Below are positions 16,497 to 24,517 of a stretch of 37,564 nucleotides of DNA, piece after piece. Each line of letters opens with the position of its first letter. The stretch's first letter is position 1. Origin of the DNA: Rhodococcus sp. (in: high G+C Gram-positive bacteria) (GTDB lineage: Bacteria; Actinomycetota; Actinomycetes; Mycobacteriales; Mycobacteriaceae). The stretch is from assembly GCF_023264675.1 (NCBI RefSeq), contig NZ_JAHFVG010000055.1:1-37564 (forward strand). The letters run 5' to 3'. The notes under the pieces are model-generated. The model worked only from the letters and a program-made list of their open reading frames with translations, was not told the DNA's origin and did not search any database. The translations under genes were made by a program, and so were the position numbers.

Positions 16497-17669
16497 ATGA
16501 CCACGACAGCTCTGCACCGCTCCTCCATCACGTCTCGGCGCGGCGACGATACCGAGCGGCCGCGCAAGTGGCCGGTGCTCTCCGACCTCGACCACCCGAG
16601 CCAGATCTTCGAACACATCACCCCCAACTGGTTCGCCTCGGTCATGGGCACCGGTATCGTCGCCAACGCCGCCGCCACCCTGCCCGCCCACATCCCCGGA
16701 CTGCACGTGTTCGCAACGATCGTGTGGATCGCAGCGTCGGTCGCCTTGATCACACTCTCCGGCGCCTTCGCAGTGCACTGGATCCGACACCGGCAGTATG
16801 CGCGTGAGCACGCCGCGCATCCGGTGATGGTGCAGTTCTACGGCGCACCCCCCATGGCGCTGCTGACCGTCGGTGCCGGGACGATGCTGCTGGGCAAAGA
16901 CGTCATCGGAGCGGCGCCCGCAACCGTGATTTTTGCCGTCCTGTGGACCGCTGGCACAGCCCTCGGGCTGATCACCAGCATTCTCGTGCCCTACCTGATG
17001 ATCACCGCCCACGATCACCAGACCGCCGTCGCACTCCCGGCGTGGTTGATGCCCGTCGTACCGCCGATGGTGTCCGCCTCCACCGGTGCGCTGCTGCTCC
17101 CTCATATCGCGGATGGGCAGTGGCGCCTGGCCATGCTGTCCGGTTGCTACGCGATGTTCGGGCTGTCACTGATCATCGGAATGCTGACCATGACGCTCAT
17201 CTACGGACGGCTCGTCCACGGCGGAATCCCGCCGGTCCAGGCAGCACCGACGGTGTGGATCACCCTCGGCATGATCGGTCAATCGATCACCGCCGCGAAC
17301 CTGCTCGGCAACGATGCACCCTTGGTGTTCACCGGCGAGACGGCCTCCGTCGCAACCGGTCTGCACGTGTTCGGCATTCTGTACGGACTGGCGATGGGCG
17401 GCTTCGGCGTCTTGATGTTCATCCTCGCAACCGCCCTCACCATCCATGCCGCCCAGAAGGGACTGGCGTTCTCGTTGACCTGGTGGTCGTTCACCTTCCC
17501 CATCGGCACCTGCGTCACCGGTGCCACTGCCCTCGGCGGCGCTCTGGGGTCGGCCGCGGTCGAGGCCATTGCGATCGGACTGTATGCGGCGTTGCTCGCA
17601 GCCTGGGGCACAGTCGCCGCCCACACTCTCCGCGGTAGCGTGCAAGGAAAACTTTTTCAACCCAGCTGA
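16497..17669 (+). CDS. TDT-family (TehA/SLAC1-like) transporter
   Basis: This 390-residue integral membrane protein has about ten hydrophobic segments. Its start, FEHITPNWFASVMGTGIVAN (about 39-58), is the signature of the tellurite-resistance/dicarboxylate transporter family, which includes TehA, malate and sulfite exporters and plant SLAC1 anion channels. The fold forms an anion pore. The substrate cannot be told from sequence; linkage to a LysR regulator and a fluoride operon suggests anion efflux. The N-terminal 38 residues are cytoplasmic and charged. The start is ATG 16497, with a weak ribosome-binding site. Confidence 0.88.
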   Translation: MTTTALHRSSITSRRGDDTERPRKWPVLSDLDHPSQIFEHITPNWFASVMGTGIVANAAATLPAHIPGLHVFATIVWIAASVALITLSGAFAVHWIRHRQYAREHAAHPVMVQFYGAPPMALLTVGAGTMLLGKDVIGAAPATVIFAVLWTAGTALGLITSILVPYLMITAHDHQTAVALPAWLMPVVPPMVSASTGALLLPHIADGQWRLAMLSGCYAMFGLSLIIGMLTMTLIYGRLVHGGIPPVQAAPTVWITLGMIGQSITAANLLGNDAPLVFTGETASVATGLHVFGILYGLAMGGFGVLMFILATALTIHAAQKGLAFSLTWWSFTFPIGTCVTGATALGGALGSAAVEAIAIGLYAALLAAWGTVAAHTLRGSVQGKLFQPS

Positions 17670-17764
17670 ACCGACCGCCGGGTAGTACCCACTCGGAACG
17701 CTGATACCGAACGAACAGCGTTGTTCCAATCGACCACTGACCCCGGAAAGGACTCACGATCACG

Positions 17765-18112
17765 ATGAACACACCGAATGCAGACACACCGACTTCCGAT
17801 ACCCCGAGACGGGGCAGCCGCGGACGCGTCTGGGCGCGAGTCACCGAAAATTATCTGGCCTGGCTGTTGCTGATGGCGGGAACAGCTGCTGCGGGGGCCT
17901 TTCTCACTGCCCTCGCCGGCGGGTTCGAGGGCTGGACCGTCGTCGCAGCGATCGTGACAGTGGTGCTGTTCGCGGGATGTTGGTTCTCATATCGAGACGG
18001 TGCACGCCGGGGTGCCGCCGAACCACACATTGTCCAGTACCACCCCGACAGCCCGGACGAGGTGATCGACATCGACACCGACACCGGCGACCGCCGACCC
18101 CACCAGGACTGA
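17765..18112 (+). CDS. Small two-helix membrane protein
   Basis: The 115-residue protein has two hydrophobic segments at about 33-51 (AWLLLMAGTAAAGAFLTALA) and 57-76 (TVVAAIVTVVLFAGCWFSYR), with a charged N-terminus and an acidic tail. AAAGGA lies 13 bases before the ATG. No family is recognised. It follows the TDT transporter by 95 bases on the same strand and could be an accessory membrane subunit; this is inference from position. Confidence 0.65.
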   Translation: MNTPNADTPTSDTPRRGSRGRVWARVTENYLAWLLLMAGTAAAGAFLTALAGGFEGWTVVAAIVTVVLFAGCWFSYRDGARRGAAEPHIVQYHPDSPDEVIDIDTDTGDRRPHQD

Positions 18113-18143
18113 CCGGTCGGAGGCAGCAGCAGCACGATCCGGC

Positions 18144-18779
18144 CTACCTCAGCACAGTGCGGGGTTCAGGTGCCTTCTCCAGGTGCGTTGCGACCGACAG
18201 TGCTGCGTTGATCAACCGCTGGCGAGCAGCCGCCGGTGCGTGTGCGTTGCGAGCCGAGGGGTGCGGTGCCGCTATCACTGGGAGGAGGCGGGTGGGAGCA
18301 GATGCAGTGATGACGCGCATGTAGCCATCGAGAGCCTTCGCACCGAGAACGAAAACCACCTCCAGTTTCGGCAGCAAGGCCATGAGCTCGCCGACATATG
18401 GGCCCGCCTCACCGAGAACGGATGCCGTCGGCGATACCGGATAACCGGCGTCGTCGAGCACTGCCCACGGCACGATATTCCACTTGACGCACTGCACCCG
18501 GTCGATACCCGCGTCGGCGAACACCGATTTCAGCACGGGGTTCGTTCGATCTGGATTGTCGAACGAACACATGTTGGTCCCGCCCGGACGTATCGTTTTC
18601 GGCCCCGGAGACTCCAACAGCACCAGACAGCGAGCCGCGTCGCCGCCGTCGTCGGGATCGAACAGTGGAATGGACCGTGCAGTGTCGATCCTCCATCGCA
18701 ACACCGACGCATTGAGTGACCGGACCGGGGCATCGTGCGCGCGGGCGTGCTTTCCGGACCACACGTCATCATCTGTCAT
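18144..18779 (-). CDS. Uracil-DNA glycosylase superfamily-like protein
   Basis: The 211-residue protein carries the order of motifs of the uracil-DNA glycosylase fold: LVLLESPGPKT (about 48-58), an NPDRTNPVL segment, KWNIVPW (about 98-104), a strand VVFVLGAKAL (about 141-150) and the C-terminal APHPSARN (about 170-177), where the His-Pro-Ser element binds DNA. The first motif, LESPGP, differs from classical GQDPY, so activity on uracil is uncertain. The start is set at MTDDD; an ATG 9 bases upstream is an alternative. It is convergent with the preceding gene. The 250 bases upstream hold no recognised gene. Confidence 0.72.
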   Translation of the reverse strand: MTDDDVWSGKHARAHDAPVRSLNASVLRWRIDTARSIPLFDPDDGGDAARCLVLLESPGPKTIRPGGTNMCSFDNPDRTNPVLKSVFADAGIDRVQCVKWNIVPWAVLDDAGYPVSPTASVLGEAGPYVGELMALLPKLEVVFVLGAKALDGYMRVITASAPTRLLPVIAAPHPSARNAHAPAAARQRLINAALSVATHLEKAPEPRTVLR

Positions 18780-18993
18780 ACGCCGCATTCACTGCTGACC
18801 ACGCCACACGTACTGCTGGCCATGGGAAACGCACCGTGAGCCGTAGACGCCAGCTCTCGGTGGCTCGCCTCGACGAACACTGCTGAGCGTTTGACGACTC
18901 CGCTGCCTGAACACACCTGTCAGATAACCACGACAGGCCGTGTGGCGCCTATTGCACCCGTCTTCTCTTCGACTTCTTTCAGATCGGGTCGAA

Positions 18994-19027
18994 TACCCCC
19001 TAGGGTACTAGCATACCCCCTTGGTAT
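18994..19027. promoter_or_regulatory. Two CsoR-like operators
   Basis: TACCCCCTAGGGTA (18994-19007) and ATACCCCCTTGGTAT (19013-19027) are two inverted repeats of the type bound by CsoR-family metal or sulfur sensors in actinobacteria (TACCC...GGGTA). They lie about 20 bases apart, just upstream of the small Cys-rich gene at 19038. No CsoR gene is in the window. Confidence 0.55.
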
Positions 19028-19037
19028 ATGCCACAGA

Positions 19038-19229
19038 GTGCACCGAACCGACCGAGAGGACCACCCCCACTCGTGCCCGGCATGCGGTAAGACCACCTGG
19101 GCCGGTTGCGGTCGCCATATCGACAGCGTCATGACGAACGTTCCGCGATCGCAGCAGTGCACCTGCTCCACCGAGTCGCCAAATCCAGCAACACGCAGCA
19201 GCTTCTTCCGCTGCCTGTTTCGTCGTTGA
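19038..19229 (+). CDS. Small Cys-rich protein (CGKTTW...GCGRHID type)
   Basis: A GTG at 19038 opens a 63-residue ORF with HSCPACGKTTWAGCGRHID followed by SVMTNVPRSQQCTC. The pattern C-x2-C-G-K-T-T-W-x-G-C-G-x-H-I-x2-V-M-x2-V-P-x2-Q-x-C is a known conserved small-protein motif in actinobacteria and beyond, probably metal-binding through Cys and His. Function is not established. The CsoR-like operators 11 bases upstream suggest induction by copper or reactive sulfur. The C-terminal 17 residues after CTC are atypical and may reflect readthrough into foreign sequence. No clear ribosome-binding site is seen, so a leaderless transcript is possible. Confidence 0.6.
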   Translation: MHRTDREDHPHSCPACGKTTWAGCGRHIDSVMTNVPRSQQCTCSTESPNPATRSSFFRCLFRR

Positions 19230-19319
19230 CACCTCACCTCGCAGCACTTCGAGAGCATTTGAGGCTTTTGCGGCCTCCCCGTATACCCGCACCCGTCTTT
19301 AGGAGAATGCTATGTCCGT

Positions 19320-19673
19320 GCCCGCCCCACTCTGGGCTTGGCTCTGCTCGTGGCGCTTCTCGGACTGGTAGGCACCCCGCCGCTGGCCGTGTTCGTCGGC
19401 AAGCTCACCACAGCCACCGCAGCCTGGGACGGCGGGCACGCGTGGCTGGCTCCGGTGGTGATGCTCAACAGCGTGCTCAGCCTCTTCTACTATCTGCGCT
19501 GGCTGGCCCCATCGTTCTCCCAACCGGATCGAGGGGCCACAGCACTCCCCAAGCCAAACGGTTCAGCCGCCTGGCCGACCGCCGTCGCCGCACTTGCGGC
19601 AACAGCGAGCCTGGTTATCGGCATTTCGGCCGGTGTCCTGTGGACCGTCGTGGACGGCATCGCCGTCATTTGA
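19320..19673 (+). pseudogene. NADH-quinone oxidoreductase subunit N (NuoN)-like C-terminal fragment
   Basis: The frame reads LGLALLVALLGLVGTPPLAV, then FVGKLTTATAAWDGGHAWLA and NSVLSLFYYLRWLAP, which is the C-terminal part of the NuoN/proton-translocating antiporter-like family. Only about 115 residues remain. An ATG at 19312 with AGGAG belongs to another frame that stops after 19 codons, so the fragment has no proper start and lacks the catalytic core helices. It is probably a scar from a chromosomal nuo locus carried in the transposon. The 271 bases downstream hold no recognised gene. Confidence 0.7.
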
Positions 19674-19944
19674 ACGCGGCATACCCATACTGCGTCGACC
19701 CTGCGCCGTACCACCGTGCCGTCATCGGGTCGTACTTCGAATACCGGTCACGCTCGCAAGTCCCCCGATTCATCCGAACCTAAAACGAACCTCAAGAACT
19801 CGATGCCCGAGTTCCTCCTAGCGGAGTCACAGAAATTCGCCGGAATACAGCCGATAACGATCGGAAAAAACCACACAGGACGCCCGGTGACCCGGTGGCC
19901 GCAGACCCGCTGCGGGAAGCTGCTTGTCGCTTTGACGACCTCGG

Positions 19945-20991
19945 CTAACGCTCCGGCACTTCTAACTCGATGAACTCGAGAAGATCCTCCAGTAATTTGT
20001 CCGCACGGATTTCGACCTCGGCGAGGGCGGAATCGACGTTACCGAGAAGGTTGTGAGCGTATCGGCGTGCACGTGTTCCGCGTTCGTAATAGCCGGGGTC
20101 AAGCACAACGACCGTCGATGCAGGCTTTGGTGCGACGTGCGATTCTGGGTGGTGTACCCGCACCGGGAGGTGCGGGTGGGCAGGCGCGCGGCCGTTCAGG
20201 TGCAGTCGAACGATGTCGGCTACCGCACGGGAGGTGAGCGGGGTCGGGGCCAGCGGGGTGTGGCCCCACCGGTCGATCGGAGTCAACAGCGGGCGTTCGC
20301 CGGCCCGATCGAGATGCTGGTCGTACCCGGTAAGTTCGGTACCGCCCACCGCCTCGATGGCGTCGGCGAGCATACGGGTGCTCGGATACCACTCGTGGTG
20401 GCCTAGCACCTCGCACCAGCGTCGATACACCCTTTTCGGGGACACGCCCGCCCTCACGAGCTCACGCGAAGTGACTGCGTGTGCGCCGTTGGCCGTCTCG
20501 ATGCGAAGGGCATCGGTCCCCGGACCGACGATGACATCGCATGGCCGCAGGGCTGCGATCTGCGTGTAGGGCAGACCTGTCGACGCAAAAGTGAGGATCA
20601 AGGCGTCACGGCGTGCGAACAAGGCTGACGGCCAACCTGATTCGGGCAGACGCGCGATGATGCCACCGATCAGGGCAGCGAGATCGACCAGGCGAGCCGC
20701 GCGGGCCGCGTCGAGAGCAGCCCGCACGGTCTCTCCGCGCCCCGGAGGCGGTAGAACGGTCCGGCAGTGGGCAGCGTTGATAACCGCGATACGCCGACGT
20801 TGGGTCGCCTGCGCGGCGGGGTGAGCACGGAGAAACTGGGCAAGCGATTCCGGCGAGGCCGGTAGAGCCGGGTGATCATGGGCGGCGCACCAGTCCTCGA
20901 ACAATGACCAGGTGTGCCGATCCCGGACCGACAGAGCATCTTTCGCAACGATAGCCACTCGTATCGAATCGAGATGTCCGGGCACGGTCAT
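19945..20991 (-). CDS. Tyrosine-recombinase-like protein without recognisable catalytic residues
   Basis: The 348-residue protein has the N-terminal core-binding domain of phage integrases (TWSLFEDWCAAHDHPALPAS, about 27-46, and SLAQFLRAHP). Its C-terminal half follows the integrase fold, with ALILTFASTGLPYTQIAALR at the place of the first catalytic Arg (normally T-G-L-R-R-S-E). That Arg is absent here, and no H-x-x-R or final catalytic Tyr box is seen. It overlaps the gene of the active-looking recombinase by ATGA, so both are made together. It may be an accessory or architectural partner. The loss of residues is observed; the partner role is inferred. Confidence 0.75.
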   Translation of the reverse strand: MTVPGHLDSIRVAIVAKDALSVRDRHTWSLFEDWCAAHDHPALPASPESLAQFLRAHPAAQATQRRRIAVINAAHCRTVLPPPGRGETVRAALDAARAARLVDLAALIGGIIARLPESGWPSALFARRDALILTFASTGLPYTQIAALRPCDVIVGPGTDALRIETANGAHAVTSRELVRAGVSPKRVYRRWCEVLGHHEWYPSTRMLADAIEAVGGTELTGYDQHLDRAGERPLLTPIDRWGHTPLAPTPLTSRAVADIVRLHLNGRAPAHPHLPVRVHHPESHVAPKPASTVVVLDPGYYERGTRARRYAHNLLGNVDSALAEVEIRADKLLEDLLEFIELEVPER

Positions 20992-22154
20992 AAGCCGAGA
21001 TCAGTGACGGCGTTGCCAAGCATGGGCGCGTTCTCGCGGGCATAGATCTCGACCATCCCGGGTGTGGTGTGCCCGGTCTGACGCATGATCGCATGGGCAT
21101 CGGCACCGTTGCGGAAGGCTTGGGTGACGAATCCGGCCCGCAGGGAGTGCCCGCCGAGCTGGGAGACGGTGTCGGGGTCGTACCCGGCGCGAGCGGCGCG
21201 GCGGCGGATCGCCGCGTGTACCGCAGCCCCGGACAACGCGGTGTCGGAGAGGTTGCCGTTCTTGCGGATGGACCGGAACAGCGGCGACTGCTTGTCGGCG
21301 GTCGGCAGGGTGCCGCGGCAAAGGTGGGAGTCGAATTCTGCTGCGCTAGAAAGCAGTCGAATGACCTCGACTCTTCCCCCGGTGTCAAACGCGGCGACGA
21401 TCTGAAGCCACCGCACCCACGCACAGACCGGACATGACTCGTGTCGGTCGGTGAACGGCAGAGCTTTCACGGTTCCGGTGCCGTCCTGGTCTGTCTTTGA
21501 TTTGCGGATCCGTACGTGCGCGCCGTCCAGGCGATCACGGCGGACATCGCGGCATTCAAGGGCCACGAGTTCGCTGCGACGAAACGCCCCGGAATATCCC
21601 ATCAGCAGCAGCGCGGTATCGCGGCGCTCGAGAACGTCCGACGCCCACCCGGCAGCACTGCGACGCGAGCATTCGACGATCCTGGTGATGTCGGAAGTCA
21701 AGAGCGGCGCCCGCGGGTTGCGGGGCCGCTCCCCCGCCGACGCGTAATCCCTTCGGATACCGGCGAGGGTGGCGCGCACCATCTCATGGCCGCACGGGTT
21801 GTCGTGGCCGGTAGCACGGTGGCGATCAGCAATCGCCGCGACCCATTTGCCGAACGTCGCCGGCGCATACACCCGCGCCCCGTCGACGGTCAGCGTGTCG
21901 GCCGAAGCAACGAGGTAGGCCGCCACCGTCGCCGGGTGCGCCGGCAACGCGTAGTGCCCCTCGTGGGTGCACCAGGTCTCGAAGCGTCGCCACGCCGAAC
22001 TATAGGCACGGCGGGTCCCTGCGGAGCGAGATTCCAACATCGACCGCTCGATCCGAGCCGCGACATTGGGCGGCAGATCCGGAAACACCGCCGAACCACC
22101 CACCATGACGGCCGGGACCACGGCCGCGCCGTCTGCGAGCTGGCGTTCTGTCAT
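20988..22154 (-). CDS. Tyrosine recombinase of the transposon
   Basis: The 388-residue protein has a SAM-like DNA-binding domain (about 35-130; AYSSAWRRFETWCTHEGHYA) and a catalytic domain. Visible residues are the first Arg in YSGAFRRSEL (about 207-216), Lys in RIRKSKTDQDG, His and Arg in GGHSLRAGFVTQ (H-x-x-R), His in RQTGHTT and the nucleophile Tyr in MVEIYARENAP. Closely similar in its whole length to the recombinase at 30900. It probably resolves cointegrates made by TniA, doing the job of the serine resolvase of Tn402/Tn5053. Its stop overlaps the start of the second recombinase-like gene. The 215 bases upstream, before tniQ, may hold its target site. Confidence 0.9.
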   Translation of the reverse strand: MTERQLADGAAVVPAVMVGGSAVFPDLPPNVAARIERSMLESRSAGTRRAYSSAWRRFETWCTHEGHYALPAHPATVAAYLVASADTLTVDGARVYAPATFGKWVAAIADRHRATGHDNPCGHEMVRATLAGIRRDYASAGERPRNPRAPLLTSDITRIVECSRRSAAGWASDVLERRDTALLLMGYSGAFRRSELVALECRDVRRDRLDGAHVRIRKSKTDQDGTGTVKALPFTDRHESCPVCAWVRWLQIVAAFDTGGRVEVIRLLSSAAEFDSHLCRGTLPTADKQSPLFRSIRKNGNLSDTALSGAAVHAAIRRRAARAGYDPDTVSQLGGHSLRAGFVTQAFRNGADAHAIMRQTGHTTPGMVEIYARENAPMLGNAVTDLGL

Positions 22155-22198
22155 GGGCAGGACTGTAGCGGGCCCCTACGACACAGTTCTCGGACCGA

Positions 22199-22219
22199 AA
22201 ACACGCTCACCTGGTGTTT
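22199..22219. promoter_or_regulatory. Candidate recombination core in the tniQ-recombinase gap
   Basis: AAACAC and GTGTTT form a perfect inverted repeat around a 9-base centre, 45 bases upstream of the recombinase start, in the only sizeable gap (22155-22369) of the mobility module. Tyrosine-recombinase cores have this form, with arms around a 6-8 base centre. Assignment is by position and symmetry only. Confidence 0.35.
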
Positions 22220-22369
22220 CGCCGCAGACGGTGCGGGAAAGGAAATTCTCGTCGGTCACCGCCCAAATACGGCAAGTGACTACGCGCAACCGATGCCGAA
22301 CGGCGCATCGGGAACTGCTCACACCCACGACTGTGCTCTATCGCTATCGTGCCGCCACACCCTCATCGG

Positions 22370-23575
22370 TCACGGCGGGAGACGAATGTCCAGGTCAGCG
22401 AACACCTTCTCGAGTCGGGCCGTGTCCTCGGGGGTATGACATCCGGTGTGCAGGAACGCGAACAACGAAACCGCCGCAGCGCTGTTGCCGCGGGCGAACT
22501 CGATGGCGGCGTTGATGGCGTCCTGCACACCGTCCCACGCACTGTGCTCACGAGCCGGGAAGGACGAGCGGGTGGGAGCGGTTCCCGGATCGACTGTCGC
22601 GACCGGGATCGGGGCGAGGAGACCGCCGTGAGCGCCTCCGGCCGCGATGTCGCCGCGCTCGATCGCGGAGATGGCCGCCGCGGCGGCAGCGAGAACGCGT
22701 TCCTGCTCGGTCCATCGCAGATGCTCGAACACTACCCGCGACGCCTGTGGCGGCCGCGGATGCCCCGTGGAGTTCCAGATGGCGGACAGCACCTTCGACC
22801 ACCGCCCCGCGCGGCAGAGCGGGGTGCAGACGTCGTCGACGACGCTGCGCAGCATGCGGAACCACACCGCGGCGTGAACCCGGTCGCGGTCGAGCTGCAC
22901 CCACCCGGACGTCAGAGCTCGGGCGGTGCGCCGGTCGAGTGCGACGACTTCCGGCGGTGCCGAGACCGGCTGCAGCCGCTCCTCCGACGCGGTGCGGTCC
23001 CACAGCACGGCCCGACCCGGCAGGACGGAGCAGAATTCGAGTCGACACCCGTGCGCGGGACAGCTGGTCAGCAACGACAGCTGCTGCAGCAACGCCACAC
23101 TGATGTCGGCGCTGCATTCGATGTCGGCGATGCACACCGGGCACGCCCTGGTGCGCAGCGCGCTGACCCACGGAAGCCACCTGCCGCCCGCTGGTGTGCG
23201 GCAACGGCGGTCCTGAACCGCCAGCTCGGTCGGCAGCAGGACCGAGAACTGGTGGACGTAGGTGTCGAAGTCGCACCGCGCCTGGTCGGTGTCGTCGAAC
23301 AGCCACGGTGTCCATCCCGACAGCGTCATCGACCGCAACCTCGACACCGGAACGGTACTGCGAGTAGCGAGATACGCCAGTAGCGGTTCGGGGACGCACC
23401 GATCCACGTCGTGGTCGGCGATGTCGAATCCCGGCAGCAGGTCCGCCGGTCTGACGAGTCCGTAGTACGTACAGGTACGCCGCAGCCACGATGTCAGTGC
23501 TTCACGTGGGCGAGGCGGCGGATGCAGCGGCCACGGAGGGATGTCCCGCTCCCCCGCAGGGTGGAGGGTGCTCAC
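22370..23575 (-). CDS. tniQ: TniQ-family transposition protein
   Basis: The 401-residue protein starts with PWPLHPPPRPREALTSWLRR, the TniQ-domain opening with the E-x-L-x-S-W-L pattern. Two cysteine pairs follow (ACPVCIADIEC about 157-167 and a CPAHGC about 185-190), the zinc-binding part of TniQ. TniQ acts with TniA and TniB in target choice of Tn402/Tn5053 elements. GTG 23575 is chosen: it overlaps the tniB stop as GTGA, and the longer frame upstream is only the shadow of tniB. The C-terminal 200 residues are variable. Confidence 0.87.
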   Translation of the reverse strand: MSTLHPAGERDIPPWPLHPPPRPREALTSWLRRTCTYYGLVRPADLLPGFDIADHDVDRCVPEPLLAYLATRSTVPVSRLRSMTLSGWTPWLFDDTDQARCDFDTYVHQFSVLLPTELAVQDRRCRTPAGGRWLPWVSALRTRACPVCIADIECSADISVALLQQLSLLTSCPAHGCRLEFCSVLPGRAVLWDRTASEERLQPVSAPPEVVALDRRTARALTSGWVQLDRDRVHAAVWFRMLRSVVDDVCTPLCRAGRWSKVLSAIWNSTGHPRPPQASRVVFEHLRWTEQERVLAAAAAAISAIERGDIAAGGAHGGLLAPIPVATVDPGTAPTRSSFPAREHSAWDGVQDAINAAIEFARGNSAAAVSLFAFLHTGCHTPEDTARLEKVFADLDIRLPP

Positions 23576-24513
23576 GTGAGGTGGCGTTCGAACTGTCGTC
23601 GCCGCTCGGTCGGACCGAGGTACTCGGTGCGTTCGAGCACGCTGGGAGTGATCGCTTCGTCGCCGGTGTCGACGGCCAGCACGGCTGCCAAGGTCAGCAG
23701 GGTCGACAGTTCGCCGATGGTGCCCTCGCAGCGGGCGAGGAGATAGTCGGTCATCTCCGATGATGTGAGGTGCGATGGGTGTCGCAGCGGGTAGCTGGCG
23801 GCGAAACTGGCCAGCAGCGAACGTGTCTCGGGAGTGTTGGTCCACGTCGGAAGGGTCATCGGGGCAAACCGGTTCTCGAGCTGCGGGTCGGTGCGGATAG
23901 CGAGGTAGGCGTCACGGGTGCCGACGCCCACGAGGGGGATGCGGAGTTCGTTGCCCAGGAACCGCAGCATGTTCAGAAATTCCCGTCGGACGTTGTCGCG
24001 GCCGGCGAGAACGTTGTGGAGCTCGTCGACGATGAGCATCCGAACCTCGGTGGCTCGCAGCAGCATCAGTGCTTGTCGTTCCAGGTCCGGAACGCGACTG
24101 TGCGGCCTGATCGGTGTTCCCAGGGCGGCGAACACGGCGAGGTAGAACCGGCGTGGCGAGGGATCCGGGGGCATCTGGACGCACAACACCGGGATCTGTT
24201 CGCGATCACTGAGGCTGGTCGGGGGGTGCGTGCGTCGGAACTTCTCGATGATCATCGACTTGCCGTTGTTCGTCGAGCCGAGCAGCAGCAGGTTCGGCAT
24301 GCGTTGACGGTCCGGCCACGACAGCAGAGTCTCGAGGTGCTCGAGGACAGCCCGGGCCTGCGGGTAGCCGATCCAGCGCTCGGAGCGGATCGACCGAATC
24401 CGGGCGGCGTCGTCGAGTCCGGCGAGCAGCCGCGCGGACTCCGTCAGATGCCCGAAGTCGCCGCCGGGCATGGCAGTCGAATCCCGGGCGTTGCGCCGCG
24501 AGGTCGATGTCAT
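23572..24513 (-). CDS. tniB: TniB AAA+ ATPase, transposition regulator
   Basis: This 313-residue protein is of the TniB/TnsC-like ATPase family. Walker A is LLLGSTNNGKSMII (about 75-88), Walker B is RMLIVDELHNVL (about 157-168), and a sensor region follows (IPLVGVGTRDAY). TniB binds DNA with ATP, brings TniA to the target and interacts with TniQ. The start is ATG 24513, 4 bases after the tniA stop; an in-frame start at 24672 lies inside tniA. Gene order and coupling with tniA and tniQ fit the family. Confidence 0.92.
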   Translation of the reverse strand: MTSTSRRNARDSTAMPGGDFGHLTESARLLAGLDDAARIRSIRSERWIGYPQARAVLEHLETLLSWPDRQRMPNLLLLGSTNNGKSMIIEKFRRTHPPTSLSDREQIPVLCVQMPPDPSPRRFYLAVFAALGTPIRPHSRVPDLERQALMLLRATEVRMLIVDELHNVLAGRDNVRREFLNMLRFLGNELRIPLVGVGTRDAYLAIRTDPQLENRFAPMTLPTWTNTPETRSLLASFAASYPLRHPSHLTSSEMTDYLLARCEGTIGELSTLLTLAAVLAVDTGDEAITPSVLERTEYLGPTERRRQFERHLT

Positions 24514-24517
24514 CTGC

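Noticed and set aside
15564..17105. 513-codon minus-strand ORF across the LysR and TDT genes
   Set aside because: It spans two genes with clear family signatures on the other strand and is Gly/Asp/Arg-rich low-complexity, as expected of a shadow.
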